14,885 nucleotides of DNA from positions 18,726 through 33,610 of the forward strand of contig DIKL01000105.1 of assembly GCA_002424545.1 (NCBI GenBank). Reading direction: 5' to 3'. The translations under genes and the position numbers were made by a program. Origin of the DNA: Syntrophaceae bacterium UBA5619. Its GTDB lineage: Bacteria; Desulfobacterota; Syntrophia; Syntrophales; UBA5619. This document shows, in pieces, positions 1-7,160 of this stretch (position 1 is the stretch's first letter; each line of letters opens with the position of its first letter). Under the pieces are notes generated by a model. It was not told the origin of the DNA, searched no databases, and saw nothing but the letters and a program-made list of their open reading frames with translations.

Positions 1-22
1 TACCAGATTCCACCACTTCGGC
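1..22 (-). tRNA. tRNA-Leu, 5' end only (cut by window edge)
   Basis: The reverse complement of the first 22 bases begins GCCGAAGTGGTGGAATCTGG. This is the acceptor stem 5' strand, base 8-9 linker and start of the D arm typical of bacterial tRNA-Leu. The gene runs off the left edge, so the anticodon, variable arm and 3' end cannot be seen and the isoacceptor is unknown. It lies downstream of secG on the same strand. A secG/tRNA-Leu neighbourhood is also known from E. coli (secG-leuU), which supports the call. Confidence 0.8.
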
Positions 23-76
23 ATCTGCGTTTGATCCGGCCGCCCCGCGTCCCTATAGAGGAGCGATACCGCCGGG

Positions 77-105
77 AACTTACCCGTTTCAAATGGCTTT
101 GTCAA
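77..105 (-). promoter_or_regulatory. Candidate sigma70 promoter for the tRNA-Leu gene
   Basis: On the minus strand a perfect -35 TTGACA (105-100) is followed after 17 bases by TAAGTT (82-77), a weak -10 with 3 of 6 matches, and then a GC-rich stretch. Transcription would start near base 70 and leave a leader of about 48 bases before the tRNA. A GC-rich discriminator after the -10 is common at stable RNA promoters. The site is in the secG-tRNA spacer. The weak -10 limits confidence. Confidence 0.4.
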
Positions 106-151
106 TACCCAACCGGGCCAAGCGGAAGAACATCCGAATCTTGCCCACAGC

Positions 152-520
152 CTATTTCGTCGTTTGCGGCGCGGCCGGGGCTGGAGAAGCCGGAGCGGCT
201 GCCGGTACCTCGGCCGCAGGCGTACCCGATGTCGGCATCGGGGCGGTCTGCTGCGCAACCGGTTTGGCGGCGCCCTCCATCAGCGAGCTTCCCTTGCGGG
301 ATGCCGAGTAAGATAAGCTCAAGGAGGTCAACATGAATATCACGGCGACCGCAGTCGTCATTTTCCCCAGGAAGGTTCCCGGACCGCTGCTTCCGAAGAT
401 CGTCTGGCTGGACCCGCCGAATACGGCGCCCATGTTTGCGCCTTTTCCCGCCTGCAACAGCACAACGAGAATCAGGACGATACATACGGTCACATGCACG
501 ATGGTGATCAGAATCTGCAC
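152..520 (-). CDS. secG: Protein-export membrane protein SecG
   Basis: This is the small accessory subunit of the SecYEG translocon in the inner membrane, which helps SecA-driven protein export. The 122-aa product has two hydrophobic spans (about residues 2-22 and 54-74) joined by the family's hallmark glycine-rich loop with GKGANMGAVFGGSS and FGSSGPGTFLGKMT. The C-terminal tail from about residue 84 is rich in alanine and proline, as in many SecG proteins. The start is GTG. The purine-rich AAGGGGTATGAAAAA stretch before it lies at the end of tpiA, and only four bases separate the tpiA stop from this start, so translation is probably coupled. The tpiA-secG-tRNA-Leu order is a familiar bacterial arrangement. 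Confidence 0.95.
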   Translation of the reverse strand: MQILITIVHVTVCIVLILVVLLQAGKGANMGAVFGGSSQTIFGSSGPGTFLGKMTTAVAVIFMLTSLSLSYSASRKGSSLMEGAAKPVAQQTAPMPTSGTPAAEVPAAAPASPAPAAPQTTK

Positions 521-524
521 TTTT

Positions 525-1289
525 TCATACCCCTTGTATGGATTGATATCCGATCAGCTGGACAAAAGATTCGACGTCCAGGCTGGCCCCTCCGACCAAC
601 GCCCCGTTGATGTTCGGCCGGCGCATCAGATCGGCGATATTCTTCGGCGTGACGCTTCCCCCGTAGAGGATGGCGATTTCCGCTGCCCGTTCACTTCCAT
701 ACCGGCCGGCGATCCATTCCCGGATCAGCAGATGTGCCTCTTCCGCCTGTTCCGGGGTGGCCGTTCTGCCGGTACCGATCGCCCAGACCGGTTCGTAGGC
801 GAACACCGTGCGGCTTATATCATCAGGATTCAAATTATTCAACCCCTCTTTTAATTGCCGTTCCACGACGATCTGCATCCGGTCTTCTTCCCGCTCCTGC
901 AGGGTTTCCCCAATGCAAAAGATCGGTCTCAGATCCGCCGAGAGGGCGGCTCGGAGCTTCCGATGGATGATCTGATCCCCCTCGCCGAAGAGGGTGCGCC
1001 GTTCCGAGTGGCCGACAATCACGTACGTGCAGCCGGATTCGCGGATCATCCCTGCGGATATTTCCCCGGTGAATGCCCCTTTCTCCGCTTCGTGGAGATT
1101 CTGAGCGGCCAAACAGATCGTCGATTCCCGAAGAACCTCCGCCACGGCATGCAGCGCCGTGAAGGGAGGGGCAATGATGACCTCCGCCTGCGGGGGGGTG
1201 ACAAGCGCATTCCGAAGGCGAGTGGCAAAATCGATCGCCTCGGCAACCGTTTTGTTCATTTTCCAGTTTCCGGCGATGACCGGGCGCAT
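525..1289 (-). CDS. tpiA: Triosephosphate isomerase
   Basis: It interconverts dihydroxyacetone phosphate and glyceraldehyde 3-phosphate in the cytoplasm. The 254-aa protein matches the usual bacterial length of about 250 and carries the full catalytic set: NWKMN with Lys10, GHSERR with the electrophile His94, YEPVWAIGTG with the base Glu166 plus loop 6, and the phosphate-binding YGGSV and GALVGGASL segments near the C-terminus. I chose the ATG at 1289 because MRPVIAGNWKMN is the normal family start. The ATG immediately before it at 1292 is possible. A TTG six codons upstream (1307) is rejected because it would put the GGAGG ribosome binding site (1301-1305) inside the coding sequence. The gene has its own sigma70-type promoter and is followed by secG. 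Confidence 0.96.
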   Translation of the reverse strand: MRPVIAGNWKMNKTVAEAIDFATRLRNALVTPPQAEVIIAPPFTALHAVAEVLRESTICLAAQNLHEAEKGAFTGEISAGMIRESGCTYVIVGHSERRTLFGEGDQIIHRKLRAALSADLRPIFCIGETLQEREEDRMQIVVERQLKEGLNNLNPDDISRTVFAYEPVWAIGTGRTATPEQAEEAHLLIREWIAGRYGSERAAEIAILYGGSVTPKNIADLMRRPNINGALVGGASLDVESFVQLIGYQSIQGV

Positions 1290-1384
1290 CATTTCTCTCT
1301 CCTCCAAACCAAAAGGATGGCGGCCGCGCGGAAAAAGCCTCGATCCGGCACACGACCGCTCCGGTTGAATGATCGTTCTGCCGG

Positions 1385-1413
1385 ATCATAGACAGGCCGC
1401 CGGTATTCGTCAA
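1385..1413 (-). promoter_or_regulatory. Sigma70-type promoter of tpiA-secG
   Basis: On the minus strand TTGACG (1413-1408) is followed by a 17-base spacer and TATGAT (1390-1385). Each hexamer matches its consensus at five of six positions. Transcription would start near base 1378, giving an untranslated leader of about 90 bases before the tpiA ATG. This suggests tpiA-secG is transcribed separately from the gap-pgk operon even though all lie on the same strand. Confidence 0.65.
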
Positions 1414-1433
1414 TCTATTTTTTAGACGGCTTG

Positions 1434-1474
1434 TTGCATGCTCCGGACGGGAATTTTTGAATTGCATTCTCCGG
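1434..1474. repeat. Two 13-bp direct repeats upstream of the dikinase-like gene
   Basis: TTGCATGCTCCGG (1434-1446) and TTGCATTCTCCGG (1462-1474) match at 12 of 13 bases and start 28 bases apart. They lie in the 207-base spacer between the divergent tpiA and dikinase-like starts, ending 22 bases before the dikinase-like ATG. Placement and length suit a pair of regulator-binding sites, but no known regulator motif is recognised. Confidence 0.5.
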
Positions 1475-1490
1475 GCTTTCGAATTAATCT
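1462..1490 (+). promoter_or_regulatory. Weak candidate promoter for the dikinase-like gene
   Basis: TTGCAT (1462-1467), 17 bases, then TAATCT (1485-1490) gives a poor sigma70-like pair. If used, transcription would begin at or within a few bases of the ATG at 1497, which fits the absence of any Shine-Dalgarno sequence there. Both hexamers are weak, and the -35 coincides with the second copy of the 13-bp direct repeat. This is only a suggestion. Confidence 0.2.
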
Positions 1491-1496
1491 GATCAT

Positions 1497-4400
1497 ATGG
1501 ATGTGACGGAAAAAAAACGACCCCGGTCGGCGCTGGAGATCAATCTGGAAAGGACCCGGGCGGTCGTGGATATCCCGGAGAAGCATCGGGTTCTTCTCGA
1601 TATCGTTCGGAACCATTATGGGGTGGCCAAACGGACGGAGGAACTGCTGGTCGAGCTGCACCACCCGTTTGTGAACTGGGAATACCTGTTGACGCAACTC
1701 AAAGACCTTTCCATCGGTAATTTCTACGATTTCAACATCCATGAACAGGGGCTGTCCGCGCTCAAAACATTTATGGATATCTACCTGACCGTCATCGCTT
1801 CGGCAGGCGCCGATGAGATCCGGGAAAACGCCGTCCGTTACGGTTTTGAATATCTCAATATCATTCTTTCCGGGAGCGGCAACCTTCTGCCGAGAAACAG
1901 GGTTCTGTTTGCCCCTTTTTTTCGCTCGCTTGTCGATCTGTCGGGAAAGCAGGATGATCTGCTGAAGAAATCATCGGGTCAGGTGAAGGCCATTGCCGGA
2001 CGGATCATGGAAAATCCCGCCGGAATGGATCTGCAGGAGGTCGGCCGGCTTCTGTTCACCGCCCTTGGGGCGACGTACCGATACTGGCTGACGCAGCCGG
2101 ATCCCTCCCTGTGGTTTTCCACGGATGGCGAAACCGTGGAAAACCGCGATGCCTATCGCGATCTGATCGCGCCCCTTTCCCATGAGCAGATCCGCAACCT
2201 GATCCGGCGCCTGGAAACCCTGGAACGGCAGGCTTCGACTGATGGGAACCGGCTTGCGCAATGCCTGGAGATGCCCGATCACGGACAGATCGCAAACGGA
2301 TACCTTCGGGTCGCGGATGCCTTGGAAAAATCGGACGCCTTCAAGGGGCATCATTATTTGGCCAAGCTCAATTTTCTGTTCAAGATGATGGGCGTCGCCG
2401 CGCTGTCGGATCACCACAGCGCGGGTCTGACGGAGATCAATCGCTGCCTCGGAAGGGCGTTGAAGGAAGAGAATCAGCAGACGGCCAATGAGTTTGTGAA
2501 AAATCTCTTCCGGTTGCTTAAAAATTTGTCTTCACAGAAACCTTACCGGGGCTCGATCATCGATTGCATTACCACCCTGGCCAGAGAGGTCTTTGATTCC
2601 AACAACCACCCGCTGGCGGATGTCTTCATCGATGAACTCGTGGCCTTCGGTTTTCAGCATCCCGATCTTCAGGGATCGACCACAGAATGGCAGATTCAGG
2701 TGAACCCGGCCCATATCCAAAACATCCGTTCCTGGATCGAGATTATTTCTCTGAAACCGAGATGGACCAAGAAACTGCTTTCGGCGCTGATCATCAATCT
2801 GAAGTTGCAGGGGGTTTTCATTCGGGACACGGACCTTCTCCAGAAGGATATCTCCCGCCTGCTGAATTCCGATATCCTGCCCGCCTACAACCTGGTGAAG
2901 CAACTCCTCAGAATCTTCCCGGTATTCTTTACCGAAATCGGCGCGGAAGGAGAGCTGCGGACGATTTCCACGGAGGTCGACGAACTCACCGCCAGGAACG
3001 ACCGGCTGATCTATTTCCTGCGGAAACAATCGCACGTCGAAAGCAACAGCCGCCTGGTTCCTTTCATGGAAGACATCTTCCGCTACTGGAACTCAGGCGA
3101 CAAGGGATTGCTGAAGGAGCACCTGCCCGTGGAGGTTTTTCGGGAAATTCAGGTCTCAGGCGAATATTTTGAAGACCTTCACCGGATCTTCGGTAAACTG
3201 TTCGGGAAGATCCGCGGCGACGTTCCGAAGCTGCTGGATTGGGACGAAGAGAGAATATCCAGGGAGATCGAATCGGTCGACGGCGTCAGCGGGAGAGAAA
3301 GGGAACGCGCCCGGCTGATGGTTCGATTTTATCAACTGATTTACAAGAAGTATTTCCACCAGCATACGGACATTCTCAACGAGCTGGAGCTCTCCTGTCT
3401 GCTGGAGCCGGTGAAAATTCGTTCCCTCCGGCGCGCCCTGCAAAGGAATGATTATTACAAAAGCCTGACGGTTGTGCTGGCGATGCTGACCGTTCTCAAG
3501 GAGAAGGTGCTTTCGCCCCAAAAGACGGACTATTCCGAAAACATCTATTACAAAAGGCATATCGCGGCGGGCATCCCGTCCATGTACGGAACCTATCGCG
3601 AAGAGAAATTCGAGTCGATGGGGTTGATCTTCCGCCTGGAGAGCTTCGCCACGATGCTCTTTGAAAGGCTTGTGGAGTCCCTGAACCTCAAATTCATCAC
3701 CAAAAGCACGCTACTGAAGATCCATGAATATCTCTGGCTCTACATCAAGGCGCTCGAACTGGAAGGACTGGCGACCGAGGGACTCGTCGACAAGCTGCGG
3801 TATATCACCAGCGCCTTGCAGATCCGGCAGTTTTCGATCGATCAGTATATCGATATTTTTCAGTTCATCGCGAAAGGCATCCAGGATATCACCCGCGAAT
3901 ACCATATCGACGCCCACCGTTCGAACCTGCCGGTCATCATCGGCCAAATGAGCGATGGAGACGAGCCGGGAGAGAAGAAAGCCGTCGCCCCGTTGGACCA
4001 GAAGGCATTTTATCGGCATTCGGAGAACTTTGTCCGTTCCATCATCGCCTCCGCCTTCGGCCTGCAGGTCCTGGACAATTTCGTGAACGCGATCATCCGG
4101 ACATTGAGCGCCGAGCTTGAAAAATTCAAGGACAACAAAAAGATCCTGAATCTGGTGATGGCCTATATCCCGGAACTGGCCATATCGACCCTCTACAAGA
4201 AAAACCGGGATGCGGACAACCCGATTCTGATCGGCAACAAGGCCTATCTGCTCAAAGAGCTGATCTCTTACAATCTTCCCGTTCCGCCGGGATTCATCAT
4301 CACCACGGAGGTTTTCCGCGGCTATGAGGGCGTTGTCGGATATAAACACATCTACCGGGACCTGAAGCGGAGGATCTACCGGGAGATCAAGGAACTGGAG

Positions 4401-5711
4401 CGAATCACCGGGAAGACGTTCGGCGATCCGCGGAATCCGCTGCTGCTTTCCGTACGGAGCGGCGCGACGATTTCACTCCCCGGGATGATGTGCTCCTTTC
4501 TCAATGTTGGAATCAATGAAGAGATTGTGGAGGGGATGGCTCAAAACGAAGGGTACAAATGGGCGGCATGGGATTCCTACCGGCGTTTTCTGCAGACCTG
4601 GGCGATGTTTCAGGGAATCGAACGGAATGTCTTCGATGAGCTCATGAGAAGCAACAAAAGACGTCATGCCGTTGTGAAAAAATTTCAATTCAGCCCGGAG
4701 CAGATGAAGCAGCTCGCCCTTTCCTATAAGGAAGCGATTCTGAAAAGGGGCATACGGCTTTTGGACAACCCGTACCAGCAACTTCAACACGCCATCCTGG
4801 ATGTTTTCGCCTCCTGGCATTCCGAACAGGCACGGATCTACCGCCATCAGATGCACCTTTCCGACGAATGGGGCACGGCCGTCATCGTCCAGGCCATGGT
4901 GTTCGGCAACCTGAACGAAAACTCGGGATCGGGGGTGATCCTGACGCGGGATCCCAAGGGTTCCTCGCGGGATGTGGCCATCTATGGAGACTTTATCTTC
5001 TGTGTTCAGGGGGAGGATATCGTCTCCGGTCTGGTGGAGACCTTCCCCATTTCGGAAAAACAGAGGATGTCGGAGAGAAGGGAGTCGCCGATCTCCCTGG
5101 AAACCAAATTTCCGGAGATCTACGACGAAATGGTCAGGATCGCGGAGTTTCTGATCTATGAAAAGGGATTCAACCAGCAGGAGATCGAATTCACCTTTGA
5201 GAATGCCACGAAAAAGGGGCTGTACATCCTCCAGACGCGGGACATGGTCAAAAGAGAAACCGACAAGGTCAAGACCTTCGTCGGCGGCCGGGATCTTGAA
5301 CGGTCCTTCCTCGGCATGGGGATCGGGATCAGCGGCGGCGCGCTGACCGGCAGGGCCGTCTACTCCGAAAACGAGATCGAACATTTTCGGGAGAAAGATC
5401 CGGAAACCGCTCTGATTCTGATCCGCCCCGATACGGTTCCCGATGATGTGGGCATCATCCTGATGGCCGACGGCATTCTGACCGCGAGGGGTGGCGGCAC
5501 CTCTCATGCGGCGGTCACGATCCCTCAGCTCAACAAGATCGGCGTCGTCGGCTTCAACAAACTTCACGTCTATGAAACGGAGGGATTCAGCAAGGTCGAC
5601 GGTAAGACGATCCGGGGCGGGGACTTCATCAGCATCGACGGCTGGAGCGGGGCCGTCTATGTGGGAAAGCACGAAATCGCCGCCGATGAATCCTACAAGT
5701 TCGTCCTGTAG
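1497..5711 (+). CDS. Large PPDK-like dikinase lacking the PEP barrel, with a ~900-aa unknown N-terminal region
   Basis: The last ~500 of 1404 residues match pyruvate phosphate dikinase. The ATP-grasp domain starts near residue 905 (NPILIGNKAYLLKEL, PVPPGFIITTEVF) and includes SVRSGA plus LPGMM at 985-998, WDSYRRFLQTWA, QAMVFGN, GEDIVSGL, IEFT with Glu1231 and LQTR with Gln1246. The swivelling phosphohistidine domain follows, with GGGTSHAA and the phosphorylatable His1337. The protein stops just after this domain (SIDGWSGAVYVG), so the C-terminal TIM barrel of about 340 residues that binds PEP/pyruvate is missing. Residues 1 to about 900 look helical and charged, with no motif I know. An in-frame TAA at 1485 rules out an upstream start, and no ribosome binding site precedes the ATG. 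ATP-dependent phosphorylation of the histidine is likely. The final acceptor is unknown. Confidence 0.85.
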   Translation: MDVTEKKRPRSALEINLERTRAVVDIPEKHRVLLDIVRNHYGVAKRTEELLVELHHPFVNWEYLLTQLKDLSIGNFYDFNIHEQGLSALKTFMDIYLTVIASAGADEIRENAVRYGFEYLNIILSGSGNLLPRNRVLFAPFFRSLVDLSGKQDDLLKKSSGQVKAIAGRIMENPAGMDLQEVGRLLFTALGATYRYWLTQPDPSLWFSTDGETVENRDAYRDLIAPLSHEQIRNLIRRLETLERQASTDGNRLAQCLEMPDHGQIANGYLRVADALEKSDAFKGHHYLAKLNFLFKMMGVAALSDHHSAGLTEINRCLGRALKEENQQTANEFVKNLFRLLKNLSSQKPYRGSIIDCITTLAREVFDSNNHPLADVFIDELVAFGFQHPDLQGSTTEWQIQVNPAHIQNIRSWIEIISLKPRWTKKLLSALIINLKLQGVFIRDTDLLQKDISRLLNSDILPAYNLVKQLLRIFPVFFTEIGAEGELRTISTEVDELTARNDRLIYFLRKQSHVESNSRLVPFMEDIFRYWNSGDKGLLKEHLPVEVFREIQVSGEYFEDLHRIFGKLFGKIRGDVPKLLDWDEERISREIESVDGVSGRERERARLMVRFYQLIYKKYFHQHTDILNELELSCLLEPVKIRSLRRALQRNDYYKSLTVVLAMLTVLKEKVLSPQKTDYSENIYYKRHIAAGIPSMYGTYREEKFESMGLIFRLESFATMLFERLVESLNLKFITKSTLLKIHEYLWLYIKALELEGLATEGLVDKLRYITSALQIRQFSIDQYIDIFQFIAKGIQDITREYHIDAHRSNLPVIIGQMSDGDEPGEKKAVAPLDQKAFYRHSENFVRSIIASAFGLQVLDNFVNAIIRTLSAELEKFKDNKKILNLVMAYIPELAISTLYKKNRDADNPILIGNKAYLLKELISYNLPVPPGFIITTEVFRGYEGVVGYKHIYRDLKRRIYREIKELERITGKTFGDPRNPLLLSVRSGATISLPGMMCSFLNVGINEEIVEGMAQNEGYKWAAWDSYRRFLQTWAMFQGIERNVFDELMRSNKRRHAVVKKFQFSPEQMKQLALSYKEAILKRGIRLLDNPYQQLQHAILDVFASWHSEQARIYRHQMHLSDEWGTAVIVQAMVFGNLNENSGSGVILTRDPKGSSRDVAIYGDFIFCVQGEDIVSGLVETFPISEKQRMSERRESPISLETKFPEIYDEMVRIAEFLIYEKGFNQQEIEFTFENATKKGLYILQTRDMVKRETDKVKTFVGGRDLERSFLGMGIGISGGALTGRAVYSENEIEHFREKDPETALILIRPDTVPDDVGIILMADGILTARGGGTSHAAVTIPQLNKIGVVGFNKLHVYETEGFSKVDGKTIRGGDFISIDGWSGAVYVGKHEIAADESYKFVL

Positions 5712-5723
5712 CCTCCCGTAACC

Positions 5724-5752
5724 CGTGGGGAGAGCCTTGAAAGCAACCCACG
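5724..5752. terminator. Weak hairpin after the dikinase-like gene
   Basis: CGTGGG (5724-5729) and CCCACG (5747-5752) form a perfect 6-bp stem around a 17-base loop, starting 12 bases after the dikinase-like stop codon. No T-run follows. It may be part of the transcription end region together with the stronger hairpin just downstream. Confidence 0.3.
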
Positions 5753-5755
5753 TCC

Positions 5756-5782
5756 ATGGGGCGGATTCAAATCCGTCCCCAT
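5756..5782. terminator. Strong hairpin between convergent genes
   Basis: ATGGGG-CGGAT (5756-5766) pairs with ATCCG-T-CCCCAT (5771-5782), giving 11 base pairs with one bulged T and a TCAA loop. It sits between the stop of the plus-strand dikinase-like gene (5711) and the stop of the minus-strand GAPDH-like gene (5809). A bidirectional transcription end or RNA-stabilising structure is likely. The lack of a clean T-run on either side means it is not a textbook intrinsic terminator. Confidence 0.5.
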
Positions 5783-5808
5783 AGGCTCAGGTCCCGGTCA
5801 TGTGATGC

Positions 5809-7095
5809 CTACTGAAACAGGCTTTGATGGACGTACGCGGTCAGATCTCCCAGCCGGTTCGTGTAGCTGCCGAATTCATTGTCATACCAGCCGAAGATCT
5901 TTGCATGGACCACCGGGATGCGCATGGTGGATTGCGACAGCGTTTTGAGAAACGCATCCGGCAGATTCGGAACATTGGAGAGATCGATGTCGATGAAGGC
6001 CGTCCGCGTATGGTTGAACTGCCCCTCGATCACGATCGCCGCATCCAGTCCGATCAGATCGGTCGATACGTTCTGCTCCTCGGAATAAACAACCAGGTTC
6101 CCGGGACCGTTCGCGGCGGCCTGCCGATAGATGTCATTGAGAACCCCGGTGGTCAGCGGAATGTTTTTCACGCCTTTGCCCGCGCGGGTCTGAAAGGTGA
6201 CATTCAACACGATCAGCGATTCCGTGTTCGTCGGCACGCGGATCGAATCCGCCATGAATCCGATATGTCTCACTTCCGGAATCACTTGGCTCAAGGCTTC
6301 GGCGGCATTGGTCGAGGTCAAAATGATGTTGTTGAGCGTGCTTCTGTTCTTGCGAAGATCTTTTTCGCCCGCCTTCGGCGTTTTGTCGAGGATGCTCTGC
6401 GAATTGGTCACCGCATGGATCGTCGACATCGATGCGGTCAGAATTCTGCAGGTCGCTTCGTGATCGAGGAGCGGTTTGAGCATATGCGCCAGACCCGTGG
6501 TCGTGCAGGACGCCGCCGAGACGACGCGGTGTTTCCGGCGATCGAAGGCGGTGTGATTGATCCCGTAAATCAGGGTGACGGCGTCGTCGGGCACCGACAG
6601 GGCTTTATTCTTGATCTTGAACGCCGAGGAGTTGATGACCGCTTTGGCCCCGCCGGCGAGATGGCCCTTCAGGGCGCCTTTTTTGTCGTCCGCCGCCAGC
6701 GAGGGGTCATGAAATTTCCCGGTGCACTCCACGACCACGTCGACGCCGTGGCTTCGCCAACCGATCTCGGCCGGATTTCGCGCCTCCCGCAGGATCGTCA
6801 CGGGGATGCCATCGACGAGGAGCGTTCCTTTCTGTTCATCGACAATCCGGACGATCCTTTCCGCTTTGAAACCGTAGAGGAAGCGCTGGATCGTTCCATA
6901 GGTCGCATCCTTCTCGATCAATTGCGCAACGGCGGAAAGTCCGGTCCCGACGTTCCGACCCACATTGATGACGATTTCCTGGAAATATTTTTTTCCGATA
7001 TGGTGCCACAGCGTCAGCTTGCCGATTCTCCCGAGGCTGTTGATGCCGAGTACCGGACGCCTGTTTTCAAAGACCTCGATCCTGCTCATACGCAT
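5809..7095 (-). CDS. Divergent long GAPDH-family dehydrogenase
   Basis: The 428-aa product belongs to the glyceraldehyde-3-phosphate dehydrogenase family but is about 90 residues longer than usual and differs at key places. The Rossmann motif reads GINSLGRIG instead of GINGFGRIG. The acidic residue that normally follows the second strand (as in AVND of the neighbouring gap) is replaced by INVGRN, hinting at NADP use or altered binding. The catalytic pair is kept: SAASCTTTG with Cys197 and STIHAVT with His227. RVPT and the C-terminal WYDNEFGS are also present. Insertions lie in the N-terminal half and after the catalytic histidine (KTPKAGEKDLRKN). GGAGGAG precedes the start; ATG 7095 is only four bases from GGAGG, so ATG 7089 is an alternative. 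It lies 64 bases after pgk and probably shares the gap promoter. The substrate could be glyceraldehyde 3-phosphate or another aldehyde. Confidence 0.85.
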   Translation of the reverse strand: MRMSRIEVFENRRPVLGINSLGRIGKLTLWHHIGKKYFQEIVINVGRNVGTGLSAVAQLIEKDATYGTIQRFLYGFKAERIVRIVDEQKGTLLVDGIPVTILREARNPAEIGWRSHGVDVVVECTGKFHDPSLAADDKKGALKGHLAGGAKAVINSSAFKIKNKALSVPDDAVTLIYGINHTAFDRRKHRVVSAASCTTTGLAHMLKPLLDHEATCRILTASMSTIHAVTNSQSILDKTPKAGEKDLRKNRSTLNNIILTSTNAAEALSQVIPEVRHIGFMADSIRVPTNTESLIVLNVTFQTRAGKGVKNIPLTTGVLNDIYRQAAANGPGNLVVYSEEQNVSTDLIGLDAAIVIEGQFNHTRTAFIDIDLSNVPNLPDAFLKTLSQSTMRIPVVHAKIFGWYDNEFGSYTNRLGDLTAYVHQSLFQ

Positions 7096-7130
7096 GTCTC
7101 CTCCGTGTTTTGAGATGCAACCGCGAACGC

Positions 7131-7160
7131 ATCCCGTCGCGAATTGGGAAGACGCGGGAT
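7131..7160 (-). other. Hairpin between pgk and the divergent GAPDH gene
   Basis: ATCCCG (7131-7136) and CGGGAT (7155-7160) are perfect complements and can extend by TC/GA with a 2-base bulge. The structure begins at the last base of the pgk stop codon and lies upstream of the next gene's ribosome binding site. No T-run follows on the minus strand. It could modulate RNA decay or read-through between the two genes, or be chance. Confidence 0.25.

Noticed and set aside
4473..5672. Minus-strand open frame of 399 codons
   Set aside because: Antisense to the conserved ATP-grasp and His domains of the dikinase-like gene; no domain motif and no convincing ribosome binding site.
5824..7113. Long plus-strand open frame of 429 codons
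   Set aside because: It lies entirely antisense to the GAPDH-like gene, which has clear family motifs. The predicted protein is Arg/Asp/Gly-rich with no recognisable domain, typical of a GC-rich shadow frame.
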